Assembly (NCBI GenBank): GCA_934339365.1
Contig: CAKRHW010000001.1
Span: 372,001 to 436,000 of the forward strand
DNA length: 64,000 nucleotides
Reading direction: 5' to 3'
From: an uncultured Lachnospiraceae bacterium
GTDB taxonomy: Bacteria; Bacillota; Clostridia; Lachnospirales; Lachnospiraceae
Shown here piece by piece: positions 54,190-62,992 of the stretch (position 1 is its first letter; each line of letters begins with the position of its first letter). The translations under genes were made by a program, and so were the position numbers. The notes beneath the pieces were generated by a model, which ran no database searches, had not been told where the DNA came from, and saw nothing but the letters and a program-made list of their open reading frames with translations.

Positions 54190-54435
54190 TTATTTATTCT
54201 CCATTGCTAATTTTTCCGCAATATATTCTGCTAATGTTTCTACAGAACCAAGTTTGTAAATCGTCCTAAAATCTATTTTGACTCCAAATTGTTTTCGAAG
54301 TTCAATCTGAAATTTCATTGCATCAACAGATTTCCCTCCTAACTCTGAAAAATGCATATTTTTATCTGGATTTTCTATTTTAAAAATCTTTTTAAACATT
54401 TCTGTAATTTTTTGTTCCGTTTTATTTCTGTCCAT
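54190..54435 (-). CDS. Stand-alone peptidyl carrier protein
   Basis: 81 residues. The attachment motif is SELGGKSVDAMKF (LGGxS with Lys for the usual Asp/His), and KQFGVKIDFRTIYKLGSVETLAEYI is the PCP second half. It overlaps the free Cy gene by 14 bases and abuts the NRPS gene, so it probably carries the acyl group that the Cy domains join to cysteine. Confidence 0.9.
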   Translation of the reverse strand: MDRNKTEQKITEMFKKIFKIENPDKNMHFSELGGKSVDAMKFQIELRKQFGVKIDFRTIYKLGSVETLAEYIAEKLAMENK

Positions 54436-55612
54436 ATCTTCCCACCTTTTCTTCGATCTTTTTTTTATAATTTAAAAACCACTCTACAATTTTTTCTGTT
54501 CCTTCCATTTCTTCCGGATAAACAAAGCTAAGTAACAATCCATCTGTCATTTGAAACAATTGGACATCAAGACATACATTTGGAGTCTGTGAAATCATAT
54601 AATCTAAATCTCCCAAGCATTTTCTAAAAGTCTTATTAAGAAAAATTCCATTTTGATTAAAAGAATACACCACTGGTATAATTCCTTTTTCTGGTACATA
54701 CACAATCTCTTTTTCAGAGCATATTCTTCTTTTTACTTCATTTGTAATGTTTTCTGCAAGGTCAATCTCTTGTTGTCCAAAAATCCAAAAAACCTTTGTA
54801 TTATCTCTAACAAAATCCTCACCTTCTTCTGTTGGCATGAAATACGGAATATTTACAATAAATTCTTTTGAAAAATCTTTCTCATTTCTGCTTTCCATAA
54901 GGGTCGCAAGCATTCCTCCAAATATATCACTATTCCTCTTTCTAAAATGTTCTATTAATCCTTCCATCTGTTCCATATTCATCTTATAGTCTAATGATCT
55001 ATAATGGCAGTTACTTAATTTACTAGCATTTTCACCATAAGGAAATCTTATCAACTCTTTTTTCCCCTCGATATACGTTTTTTTTACAAGGTTATTTTCC
55101 TTCCAGACATATTTCTTTACAGTATCTTCTGACGAATCATAAATGTATGCCAATTCATTTAAAAGTTCCTGAATTCCATTCACATCACAAAGCGTAAGAT
55201 CTATATCAAAGCATATCCTGTTTTTATTTTGGGGAAGGATAAAAAGTATAAGTCCCAATCCCTGTCCTCTTTCTAACATCATTTTTCTATGGGAAATATT
55301 TTTTCTACAATCTTCTAGCTTTTTCCTTATCTCCTCATCTGACAATTTTCTTAAATCAAAACAAAAAAAACGCTTTGGCATCTTACTGTCGGAAACATCT
55401 ACTTTGCCATTACAATCTATCTTGGCTTGTGTCATCACATGACGTTTCATTAATTTTTCCCATGCCTTTTCAAGTTTTTTTGAATCAATTTCTTTTCCTT
55501 TAAACTCATAATATGCATGACATGAAACCTCACCAAGATTTTGATTCATTGATTTCCCAACAATATATGACTTTTGCAATTTTGTAATTTCTATTTTCTT
55601 ATTAATATCCAT
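54422..55612 (-). CDS. Stand-alone heterocyclization (Cy) domain protein
   Basis: 396 residues, nearly a full Cy domain (usual about 430). Cy1-like start ITKLQKSYIVGK ... EVSCHAYYEF, Cy2-like KAWEKLMKRHVMTQAKID, and Cy3 motif DLTLCDVNG (Asp138, Asp143, Gly146 where Ser is usual). Cy domains form a peptide bond to Cys/Ser/Thr and cyclise the side chain. Together with the Cy domain of the NRPS this gives two cyclising units but one A domain, so either two rings are built from the same loaded Cys or the units divide condensation and cyclisation. Confidence 0.82.
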   Translation of the reverse strand: MDINKKIEITKLQKSYIVGKSMNQNLGEVSCHAYYEFKGKEIDSKKLEKAWEKLMKRHVMTQAKIDCNGKVDVSDSKMPKRFFCFDLRKLSDEEIRKKLEDCRKNISHRKMMLERGQGLGLILFILPQNKNRICFDIDLTLCDVNGIQELLNELAYIYDSSEDTVKKYVWKENNLVKKTYIEGKKELIRFPYGENASKLSNCHYRSLDYKMNMEQMEGLIEHFRKRNSDIFGGMLATLMESRNEKDFSKEFIVNIPYFMPTEEGEDFVRDNTKVFWIFGQQEIDLAENITNEVKRRICSEKEIVYVPEKGIIPVVYSFNQNGIFLNKTFRKCLGDLDYMISQTPNVCLDVQLFQMTDGLLLSFVYPEEMEGTEKIVEWFLNYKKKIEEKVGRYGQK

Positions 55613-57143
55613 TTCCCAACAAACCTTTCAAAGCATTTTTATCTATTTTCCCAACTGCTGTAAAAGGCCATTGTTCCACCCTCATAAGCTTATCTGGAAT
55701 ACAATAATCCTCCACCTTTGCATTTCTAAAAAATTCCGCTACATTTCTAATGTGTAATTTATTATTTCCCTTATAAAAAACACAAATGGCTTCCCCTAAA
55801 ACTTCATCTTTTATACCAGCAGCCACACACTCACATACCGATGGAATAGTCAGAAAACATTTTTCAATCTCTGATGGCATAATCTTTTCTCCTGCCCGGT
55901 TAATCAGTTCTTTTACCCTTCCAGTGATTATAATGTTTCCTGAAGAATGCATAATGCCCTTATCTCCCGGTCTGTAAAATCCATTCTTAAAATTCTTTTT
56001 ATCTGCTTCTTCATTTTTATAATAATTCTTAATTGTATAAGGTCCTTTTACAATAACCTCACCTTCTTCGCCATTTTGTACCTCATTAAAATTTTTATCT
56101 ACAATAAGAAATATATCTTCTTTGGCACATGGTTTCCCTTGCGTCATATATCTGACTTCATCATTTGCATCAATTTCCGTAAGAAATGTCATTCCTTCTG
56201 ACATTCCATACACCTGAATAATCGTTGTATGAAGTACTTCTTCTAAAAGTTCTGCCTGTGATGGTGAAAATACTGAACCTCCCACTAATAAATATTTAAG
56301 AGAACTAATATCATAACCATCATCAACCTGTCGATACTGTACACATAAATTTGCCACTGCTGGCACAAGACTCATTATTGTCACATGCTCATTCTCAATC
56401 CAATCAAATATTTCCACCGGACTTGGATATTCACACATAACATTCGTTCCTCCTGCATATATCGTCCCAATTATCCCTGGTGTGCCAAACGCAAAATTAT
56501 GTGCAACCGGAATTGCTGACAGATTCACCGTATTTTCATCAAGTCTACAGTGTTTTGCCGTAACTATGGCATTATAACTATAATCTCCCTGTGTTCTTGG
56601 AATTAGCTTAGGAATTCCTGTTGTTCCTCCTGATAAAGACAAAAATGCCAAATCTTTTGGAAATGGCCTCTCGTATTCAACCAACCTTACATCTACATCG
56701 TTTAAAACATACTCTAGATCATTGACTGTATAAATATTTCTTATGGAAGAATGTTTCTCCTTCATCCGTTTTCCTTCTTCTTCATAATCTGTCCCATAAA
56801 ATTCATTCATAGTAATATATGCTACAGGTTGTGAATCGCCACAAATTGCATCAACTACATGTTCTCTATGTGCCGGAAGAATAAGGATTGGAAGTGCACC
56901 AATCTCAAATAGTGCAAAAGAAATAATTTCAAACAGTGCTGAATTTTGAAGCTGTAGTATTACCCTGTCACCTTTTTTAATATTATTTATATAAAAATAA
57001 GAAGCAAGCTTTTTTACCTTATTAAGTAATTGTGTATATGTAAAACGATTTTCTCTATCAATAACCGCAACCTTGTCTCCATGTTTTTTTTCTGCACGAT
57101 AAAGCAAATCACTTAACGTATACTTCTCCCAAGGTTCTATCAT
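55602..57143 (-). CDS. Acid-AMP ligase of the DhbE/EntE/YbtE type
   Basis: 513 residues from the ATG at 57143. Diagnostic of the aryl-acid group: LPILILPAHREHVV, SGGTTGIPKLIPRTQGDY, the A4 region PVAHNFAFGTPG with the conserved His-Asn, QVYGMSEGMTFLTEID, VKGPYTIKNYY, GRVKELINRAGEKI and WPFTAVGKIDKNAL. The residue equivalent to the Ser/Cys that separates dihydroxybenzoate from salicylate enzymes reads Thr by eye, so the acid is uncertain. No salicylate or DHB synthesis gene lies in the cluster. It follows the ACP stop after a single base. Confidence 0.88.
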   Translation of the reverse strand: MIEPWEKYTLSDLLYRAEKKHGDKVAVIDRENRFTYTQLLNKVKKLASYFYINNIKKGDRVILQLQNSALFEIISFALFEIGALPILILPAHREHVVDAICGDSQPVAYITMNEFYGTDYEEEGKRMKEKHSSIRNIYTVNDLEYVLNDVDVRLVEYERPFPKDLAFLSLSGGTTGIPKLIPRTQGDYSYNAIVTAKHCRLDENTVNLSAIPVAHNFAFGTPGIIGTIYAGGTNVMCEYPSPVEIFDWIENEHVTIMSLVPAVANLCVQYRQVDDGYDISSLKYLLVGGSVFSPSQAELLEEVLHTTIIQVYGMSEGMTFLTEIDANDEVRYMTQGKPCAKEDIFLIVDKNFNEVQNGEEGEVIVKGPYTIKNYYKNEEADKKNFKNGFYRPGDKGIMHSSGNIIITGRVKELINRAGEKIMPSEIEKCFLTIPSVCECVAAGIKDEVLGEAICVFYKGNNKLHIRNVAEFFRNAKVEDYCIPDKLMRVEQWPFTAVGKIDKNALKGLLGNGY

Positions 57144-57144
57144 C

Positions 57145-57408
57145 TTATACACAACCTTCTTTCTCTTTGTACTTTCTTTCAACAATTTCAGCCAAAATAT
57201 TTACAGATACTGGTTCCATAAGGTTTAATTCATCCGCTAAAACAACATCATATTTTTCCTGGCATGTTAAAAAGACCTGAACAATCGCTATACTGTCTAC
57301 ACCTAGATCTTCATAAAATAAATCATCATCTTCAATAGAAACTTCTTGATTTTCCATCACTTGTTTAAGAGTATTCTTAATTACATCTTTGATTTCTTCA
57401 ATATTCAT
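57145..57408 (-). CDS. Stand-alone acyl carrier protein
   Basis: 87 residues from the ATG at 57408, preceded by GGGAG; the frame is open further up but inside the neighbouring gene. Attachment site FYEDLGVDSIAIVQVFL with the D-S pair. It sits between the two acid-AMP ligases and can be loaded by either. Confidence 0.92.
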   Translation of the reverse strand: MNIEEIKDVIKNTLKQVMENQEVSIEDDDLFYEDLGVDSIAIVQVFLTCQEKYDVVLADELNLMEPVSVNILAEIVERKYKEKEGCV

Positions 57409-57412
57409 ATTT

Positions 57413-59014
57413 TTAAACTCCCATCTTTCCATTCTTTCTAGTTTTACGAAGATGATACAGGCGAACACTGCTTTCATCTTTCTGTTTTCTAATTCTCAAT
57501 GTTTCCTCTAAACGTTTTCTGTCCACTTCATTTTTAGAAGTAACTGGCAGTTTTGAAGAAACAAAATACGCATTCTCTATTCTCTTATAATGAGGCAATT
57601 TTAAATTTGTTTCTAAAATTTCCTCAATTAGTTTTTCTTCATTTATTGTTTCTCCATATAGCACAAGAATCGGCTTATTATTCATCCCAACTGCCACATA
57701 CTGATTTGTTTTTTCTTTCAGAAACGAAAAATCTTCTTCTAGTTCTTCAACATAAATATTTTCTCCAGCATCATTAATAATCATGTGATCTGCCCTTCCC
57801 ATGCAATAGAAATCCTCTCCTTGTATGGTAAAGATATCCCCGGTATGTAAAAGTTCTCCATATGCTTCTTTTCTTGAAACAAACTCTCCATCTTTTAAAA
57901 TACCGTCATAAATATTCAGTCCTTTAATCGCAAGTTCTCCCTTTCCTTCTGCATTCCACTCTTCTGATGAATTAATAACACCTGCACGATGACTATTAAA
58001 TAATTTTCCCGTATATCCCGGATTTCCTTTCATAGATTTTTCTTCTGTAAGATAACAGTAACTAATACAACCACCTGTTTCCGTTGAACCATATGTATTT
58101 GCCATCTTAAAATCAACGCGTTTTAAAAAATGTTTCATATCTTCATCTATTTTCGCCCCTCCAATCAAGCCATTTGTAAACTGCTCTCCAAAAAATTTAT
58201 GAAATGTCTCTTCGCAAATATTGTCTGTCTGATTCTTGTAAATATTAAAAAGTGCTTTCCATAACGCTGGTACTCCATAGGTCATCCAGATTTTATCTTC
58301 TCTAATTGTTCTGACCAATTCTAACACCCCTTGATTTTTAGGAAATACCAATGTTGCGCCAAATCCCAAATACACTGACGGAGTCTGAAATCCAAAAACA
58401 TGCCTCATCGGAAGAGTTGCAAGAACTTTCATCTGATCAATTTTTAAATTTTCAAAACTACTGATACTGCATGAGTGTCCGATCAAAGTAGAGCGAACTA
58501 CTCTTTGAATGCGGATAATAGTATCAGCTTTAAAAACTATTGCCTTTGCAATTCCAGTTGTGCCAGATGTACAAAGACATAACATATCAGCCCAACATAT
58601 TTGTTTAGGGCAGCCTTCCTTTTCCTTAATCACTTGTTCAAATACTATATTCCTGACTGGATATTCTTCTTTCTCCATACCAACAATTGCCGCAAGATTA
58701 CCAAGTTGAATACAATTTTCCAATGTTTTCGCTGTCGCCTTCTCATCAAGAAACATTACTCTATATCCAATCATTTCCAATGCATAAAAAACAGCAAGCC
58801 AGAAAGGATGCGTTTCATGTTTAATCCCAACAAATCTTCCTTTCTCTATCCCAGCAAGTTCCCTTTCAAGTGTAGCTGCAATTGCTTTTATTTTCTTCTG
58901 ATAATCTCTTTTATAGATATATCTTTTTTTATTTCCTTTATAATATTCAATCATTGGATATTCTGTAGAAAAACCTCCAATGACATCGTTATACATCGTT
59001 TCAATTGTAATCAT
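57413..59014 (-). CDS. Acyl-AMP ligase (ANL superfamily), divergent
   Basis: 533 residues. ANL motifs: LCTSGTTGIAKAIVF (A3), MRHVFGFQTPSVYLGFG (A4 region), MANTYGSTETGG (A5), LLHTGDIF (A7), MGRADHMIINDAGENIYVEELEE (A8) and SKNEVDRKRLEE (A10 Lys replaced around SKNE, to be checked). It is related to CaiC/long-chain acyl-CoA or acyl-ACP ligases. Probably activates a fatty or short acid for the adjacent ACP. Start overlaps the KAS III-like stop (TAATG). Confidence 0.85.
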   Translation of the reverse strand: MITIETMYNDVIGGFSTEYPMIEYYKGNKKRYIYKRDYQKKIKAIAATLERELAGIEKGRFVGIKHETHPFWLAVFYALEMIGYRVMFLDEKATAKTLENCIQLGNLAAIVGMEKEEYPVRNIVFEQVIKEKEGCPKQICWADMLCLCTSGTTGIAKAIVFKADTIIRIQRVVRSTLIGHSCSISSFENLKIDQMKVLATLPMRHVFGFQTPSVYLGFGATLVFPKNQGVLELVRTIREDKIWMTYGVPALWKALFNIYKNQTDNICEETFHKFFGEQFTNGLIGGAKIDEDMKHFLKRVDFKMANTYGSTETGGCISYCYLTEEKSMKGNPGYTGKLFNSHRAGVINSSEEWNAEGKGELAIKGLNIYDGILKDGEFVSRKEAYGELLHTGDIFTIQGEDFYCMGRADHMIINDAGENIYVEELEEDFSFLKEKTNQYVAVGMNNKPILVLYGETINEEKLIEEILETNLKLPHYKRIENAYFVSSKLPVTSKNEVDRKRLEETLRIRKQKDESSVRLYHLRKTRKNGKMGV

Positions 59015-60030
59015 TAAATAACCACCGACATAACTCCCATATTGGCACCTACTGCACCCCCAAGAATTAATGTTTTGCTTCCTTTCTTCATAATTTCCTG
59101 TCTTCTAGCTTCACATGCCATAATTGGAATATTCGCTGCACCAACATTTCCAATTTTTTCTACGATTTCTGGCATAACCTTTTTGTCTACTCCCATAATT
59201 TCCCGAATATTCTTTGTAATCCACTTTGCTACCTGACTCACCAGTACACAATCAACATCCTCCTTCTGCCAGTTGCTTCTTCCCATTACAATTGGAATAT
59301 ATTTCCTTGATACATTCTGATGTGTATCAATCAAAGCTTTGGTTGTTCCCGGAATATATAAATAGCTTGCATCCTTTGGATACACAACACCTCCGCCCCA
59401 GATTACATTATTGTTCCATAATGCTGGTACTGTATGAAACAGTGAAGTGACAAACCCTCTGTCTTCATCTTTTTCCCCTGCTTTGCTTACAACAAAAGCT
59501 CCGCCGCCATCTCCTACACTGAGCGCAGCTGGTGCTCTATGTAACAATTCCTCTTTATTGTCATAATCAAACTTAGTCCAACGTGACAAGGCCTCACCTG
59601 CCACCACTAGTACATGATTTGCCTTTCCCGTTTTAATAAGAGAATCTGCAACATCAAGCCCACTAATAAATGCATTACATGCATTTTTAATATCAAAAGA
59701 ATATGCATTTCTAATATCTAGTTTATCCATTACCACATTAACTGTAGCCGGTTCTGCAAAATCCTGTGTAATAGAGCAAAACAAAACTGCATCGATCTCC
59801 GAGGAAGCAATTCCTGCATCTTTTAATGCTTCCTTTCCAGCTTTTGCAGCAAGATCTGAACTATATTCACCTTCTGCTACATAATGTCTGCTTTCACAAC
59901 CTGTCAGCATTCTCACTAATCCCTTTTTCACTCCAAACTTATCATATCCGGCCCTTTCTTCAATTTCTATACTTGAAAAAATCTGTTCTGGCAGATACAT
60001 TCCTATTCCACTAATTACGCTTTTAACCAT
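59014..60030 (-). CDS. KAS III-like (FabH-fold) enzyme lacking the catalytic His
   Basis: 338 residues from the ATG at 60030 (AAAGGA six bases before). The thiolase fold is clear: nucleophile Cys118 in DIKNACNAFISGL, glycine-rich VGDGGGAFVV, Asn295 in KIGNVGAANIP, and GGAVGANMGVMSVVI at the end. The expected His motif reads VLVSQVAKWI, so Ser265 replaces the catalytic His of the Cys-His-Asn triad. Decarboxylative condensation is therefore doubtful, and acyl transfer to or from a carrier is an alternative, as seen in other KAS III relatives of natural-product clusters. Confidence 0.88.
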   Translation of the reverse strand: MVKSVISGIGMYLPEQIFSSIEIEERAGYDKFGVKKGLVRMLTGCESRHYVAEGEYSSDLAAKAGKEALKDAGIASSEIDAVLFCSITQDFAEPATVNVVMDKLDIRNAYSFDIKNACNAFISGLDVADSLIKTGKANHVLVVAGEALSRWTKFDYDNKEELLHRAPAALSVGDGGGAFVVSKAGEKDEDRGFVTSLFHTVPALWNNNVIWGGGVVYPKDASYLYIPGTTKALIDTHQNVSRKYIPIVMGRSNWQKEDVDCVLVSQVAKWITKNIREIMGVDKKVMPEIVEKIGNVGAANIPIMACEARRQEIMKKGSKTLILGGAVGANMGVMSVVI

Positions 60031-60757
60031 TTTCATTCCTTTCAGTACAAACGATTCTCGTTTTCTTTAATTCTTTATTTATAAAATCAATCAATTCTTC
60101 CTTTCTATCCTGTATATAAAAATGCGTACCCTTTACAATCTTTATCGATGGTTCAGTTTCAAAATAATCTTTCCAGTCTTCTAACTCCGAAACTGCCACT
60201 TCCGCATCTTTATCTCCGCAGATAATGCTTCCTTTCAGTGGTCTGTTTTCCATATCTGCTTCATGAGGCTTATAGCTTTGCAACACTCTTAAATCCGCCG
60301 CACATATCTCCATAAAAAATTTTGCAATATCTGGATTTTTTAATATTACATCCGGAACCCCTCCAAGTTTTTTTAAGAATTCCATTCCGCTTCTCTCACA
60401 TAATTTATAATGTCCAGGAGTAACTCGGCAAGGGGGTTTCTGACCAGACAAAAATAAATGCGCAGGATAAAGATTATATTTTTTTTGAAGTTTACAAGCT
60501 GATTCATAAGCTACAAATGCTCCCATACTATGACCAAAAAATACAAAATCTTTATTTAAAACGCCAAGTGCAACTACCTTCTCACATGTATCATCAATAC
60601 ATTCTTCAAAGCTTTCATAACATGACGTAGAAGCATTTCTTCCTCTTCCAGGATATTCAAAAAGTATTACATCTGAAATATTCTCCATCCTCTCCCTTTT
60701 AAAAAAGGAATAGTATCCAGCAATCCCTCCTGCATGCGAAAAACAAATCATTTTCAT
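60023..60757 (-). CDS. Type II thioesterase (GrsT/RifR-like)
   Basis: 244 residues, alpha/beta-hydrolase. N-terminus ICFSHAGGIAGYYSFF, EYPGRGR, nucleophile Ser77 in FFGHSMGAFVAYE, catalytic His in VKGTHFYIQD and acid in ICGDKDAEV. Editing thioesterase that clears mis-loaded carriers in the family. Overlaps the KAS III-like gene by eight bases. Confidence 0.92.
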   Translation of the reverse strand: MKMICFSHAGGIAGYYSFFKRERMENISDVILFEYPGRGRNASTSCYESFEECIDDTCEKVVALGVLNKDFVFFGHSMGAFVAYESACKLQKKYNLYPAHLFLSGQKPPCRVTPGHYKLCERSGMEFLKKLGGVPDVILKNPDIAKFFMEICAADLRVLQSYKPHEADMENRPLKGSIICGDKDAEVAVSELEDWKDYFETEPSIKIVKGTHFYIQDRKEELIDFINKELKKTRIVCTERNENG

Positions 60758-60780
60758 TTATTATCTCCTCTATCACTAAA

Positions 60781-61650
60781 CTATCTAGTTGTTTCAAATT
60801 CTTCCACATTTTTATTAATAATTGGGATACAGTTCTGATACCCATCAATTAAAATAAGGTGACCTCCGTCAATTACCTGTAAATCAAATCGTTTTTCCGC
60901 CATTCTTTTCCATCCTTTTACTGCATCAAGAGTTGTCATGGTATCTCTGTCACCAGCAAAAACCGTAACATCTGACTTCAACTTAAAATAGTTTTGAGGA
61001 GTATTTTGATATTCCTGAACAATTTTTTGATCAATATCTAAAAGTTTCATTGTTTGATTTGCAAACTCCAAAGCTTTTTTTCTGTCAAAATAAATTTCTT
61101 TGTTTTCTTCATATTCATCAAAGATTTCATTTGGATTTATTTCTATTATCTTGCCTAAATTCTCATATCTCTCATAACAAAGTTCTGTATATTTTTCTAC
61201 AAAGCTTTGAAGTTCCTGTACGTTTCTAAACAGACTTGGATGAAAATATCTTTTTAACGTCTCCTGTAATTCATTTTTTCTATTTCTCTCTGAAAAAATT
61301 GATGTCTTATAAGTATTTCCATCCGGGGGATCACTTGCACAGAAATAAACCCTAAAAGGTAGTTTGATTCCAGATTCGAGAATTCTCCGATATAATTCAT
61401 AACCAGCAACTGCTCCAAAGCAATACCCTAAAAGCATATATTCATCTTCTGAGGACAGCTGCGATTTCAGATTACGAAACAAATCATCAGCCACATCTGA
61501 CATATGTTCCATGGAATCTTCCTTTCTGCGAAGTCCTCTTCCAGGCACTTCCAACAAACAAAGCTTTATATTTTTATTTAACAGTTTCATCCATGGAAGA
61601 TATGCCGTCGCAGAAGCTGCACCACCAGGTATACAAAACAATTTAACCAT
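60781..61650 (-). CDS. Type II thioesterase-like protein with Cys nucleophile
   Basis: 289 residues. Same fold as its neighbour (LFCIPGGAASATAYLPW, EVPGRGL), but the elbow is LLGYCFGAVAGYE, with Cys77 in place of Ser; the His (DGGHLILIDG) and acid (VFAGDRDTM) are kept. A middle insertion of about 45 residues makes it longer than the classic type II enzymes. Cys enzymes of this fold can favour acyl transfer over hydrolysis, so it might release the chain onto an amine instead of water (inference). Confidence 0.85.
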   Translation of the reverse strand: MVKLFCIPGGAASATAYLPWMKLLNKNIKLCLLEVPGRGLRRKEDSMEHMSDVADDLFRNLKSQLSSEDEYMLLGYCFGAVAGYELYRRILESGIKLPFRVYFCASDPPDGNTYKTSIFSERNRKNELQETLKRYFHPSLFRNVQELQSFVEKYTELCYERYENLGKIIEINPNEIFDEYEENKEIYFDRKKALEFANQTMKLLDIDQKIVQEYQNTPQNYFKLKSDVTVFAGDRDTMTTLDAVKGWKRMAEKRFDLQVIDGGHLILIDGYQNCIPIINKNVEEFETTR

Positions 61651-61674
61651 TTTTTCCCTTTCCTTTTCCTGTAT

Positions 61675-62457
61675 TTATAAGTAACTTGCACTAGACATAC
61701 CTCCGTCTACGGCAAGGCATTGTCCTGTAATATAAGAAGCTAAATCACTCGATAAAAAAAGAATTGGTCCTGCAATCTCCTCTAAATTCCCAACTCTTGA
61801 CGCTGGAACCTGTCTGCAAAAAGTTGCAATTACAAATTTATCCGAAAACAATTTCTCCGTCATTTCGCTTTTAAACAATCCTGGACAGATTGCATTTACT
61901 GTGATTCCACTCCCTGCGTAAGTTGATGACATTCCTCGTGTCAATCCACACACACCCGCTTTTGATGCATTATATGCATGGCGTGCCACTGTCTTAGATG
62001 TAACAAAGGCATTTACAGACGCAACATTAACAATTCGCCCATACTTTCTCTCTGCCATTTTCTTTACAACAGCACCAGACATATAAGCCGTTCCGTTTAG
62101 ATTAATATTAATCTGTTTCTCCCATTCATTTTTTTCTTCTGTTATATCTCCAACAGCAAATACTCCTGTCACTCCCGCTGCATTCACTAAAACATCAATT
62201 GGGCCCATCTTTTTTTCTGCACTTGTAACCACATTTCTCACATCTTCTTTGTTTGAAACATCACAAGCTTCAATAAAACATTTACCACCAAATTTTTTCA
62301 TTATATCTGCTGTTTCACTAAGTTTTTCTAATCTTCTCCCTACTATAAATACCTTAGCACCAGCTTTTGCAAACTCAATTGCAGTGCTTCTTCCGATTCC
62401 GCTTCCAGCTCCCGTAATTAAGACATTTTTCCCTGTAAAATCAAATTCATTTTGCAT
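61675..62457 (-). CDS. SDR-family oxidoreductase (FabG-like)
   Basis: 260 residues from the ATG at 62457 (AGGTG ten bases before); a GTG at 62466 overlapping the GNAT stop is the alternative start. Cofactor motif TGAGSGIGRST, NAAG, catalytic Ser in NVASVNAF and Tyr-x-x-x-Lys in AYNASKAG, ending in SYITGQCLAVDGGMSS. NADPH preference is likely from GRRLEKL after strand 2. Could reduce a beta-keto group on a carrier or a free precursor. Confidence 0.92.
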   Translation of the reverse strand: MQNEFDFTGKNVLITGAGSGIGRSTAIEFAKAGAKVFIVGRRLEKLSETADIMKKFGGKCFIEACDVSNKEDVRNVVTSAEKKMGPIDVLVNAAGVTGVFAVGDITEEKNEWEKQININLNGTAYMSGAVVKKMAERKYGRIVNVASVNAFVTSKTVARHAYNASKAGVCGLTRGMSSTYAGSGITVNAICPGLFKSEMTEKLFSDKFVIATFCRQVPASRVGNLEEIAGPILFLSSDLASYITGQCLAVDGGMSSASYL

Positions 62458-62462
62458 ATTTA

Positions 62463-62954
62463 TCACACCTGCCTACATATCTTTTTCATCATAAGATTTT
62501 CTGTTATATGTTTTCTATACAGTCCCTGAAAACCAGTAATAAATTTGTACCCTCTATTCTCGTACATATTAATTGCTTTTTCATTTTCCGCATTTACCAA
62601 AAGAAAAATTTTTGTCTGAATCATCTTTTTATCTCCATTATTCAGAATTTCATTCTCAAAAAAATTCATTACCTGATTTCCATATCCAAGTCCCTGCATT
62701 TCTTCTCTAACTGCAATCACATGAAGATATGGAAAGGAATGAAAAGCTCCTTTTCTTTTAAACCATAAAACTGCCACTGCTTCCACCTGTTTTTCATCCA
62801 GATACGCAATATAAAGACTGTCTTCTTTCATCCCGTTATTTAATTCTTTTATCAAAAATTCATGTGTTGGATAATAATCCTTTCCAATTCTGGTTTCCAT
62901 TAAAAGTTTCGCAAATTCTTCTACTTCGCTTGCCTTTAACTGATGTATTAACAT
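62463..62954 (-). CDS. GNAT-family acetyltransferase, first gene of the cluster
   Basis: 163 residues; ATG with AGGAG eight bases upstream. Acetyl-CoA loop in VIAVREEMQGLGYGNQVMNFF (Q-G-L-G-Y-G) and the C-terminal NEKAINMYENRGYKFITG. Could modify an amine of the product, act in self-protection, or act on the building block. Nothing in the sequence decides between them. Confidence 0.88.
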   Translation of the reverse strand: MLIHQLKASEVEEFAKLLMETRIGKDYYPTHEFLIKELNNGMKEDSLYIAYLDEKQVEAVAVLWFKRKGAFHSFPYLHVIAVREEMQGLGYGNQVMNFFENEILNNGDKKMIQTKIFLLVNAENEKAINMYENRGYKFITGFQGLYRKHITENLMMKKICRQV

Positions 62955-62992
62955 AAACTAATCTCCTAATTTTTATATTTTTATTTTTCGAT

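Larger units (their letters stand above)
41359..62954 (-). other. Thiotemplate biosynthetic gene cluster with transport, 19 genes
   Basis: Nineteen minus-strand genes, with most junctions overlapping or within 30 bases, run from the GNAT gene at 62954 to the PPTase at 41359. The cluster holds three activation systems (two AMP ligases and one SerRS-like ligase), four carrier domains with the modifiable Ser plus one degenerate one, two heterocyclization domains, one cysteine-type adenylation domain, a KAS III-like enzyme, an SDR, a PP-loop ATPase, two type II thioesterases, two ABC half-transporters, an ECF importer and a PPTase. The leading interpretation is a thiazoline-containing metallophore system; the exact product is unknown. 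Confidence 0.85.

Noticed and set aside
41359..62954. Polyketide or fatty-acid synthase cluster
   Set aside because: No ketosynthase of the KAS I/II or modular type and no acyltransferase domain; the KAS III relative lacks the His needed for decarboxylative extension.
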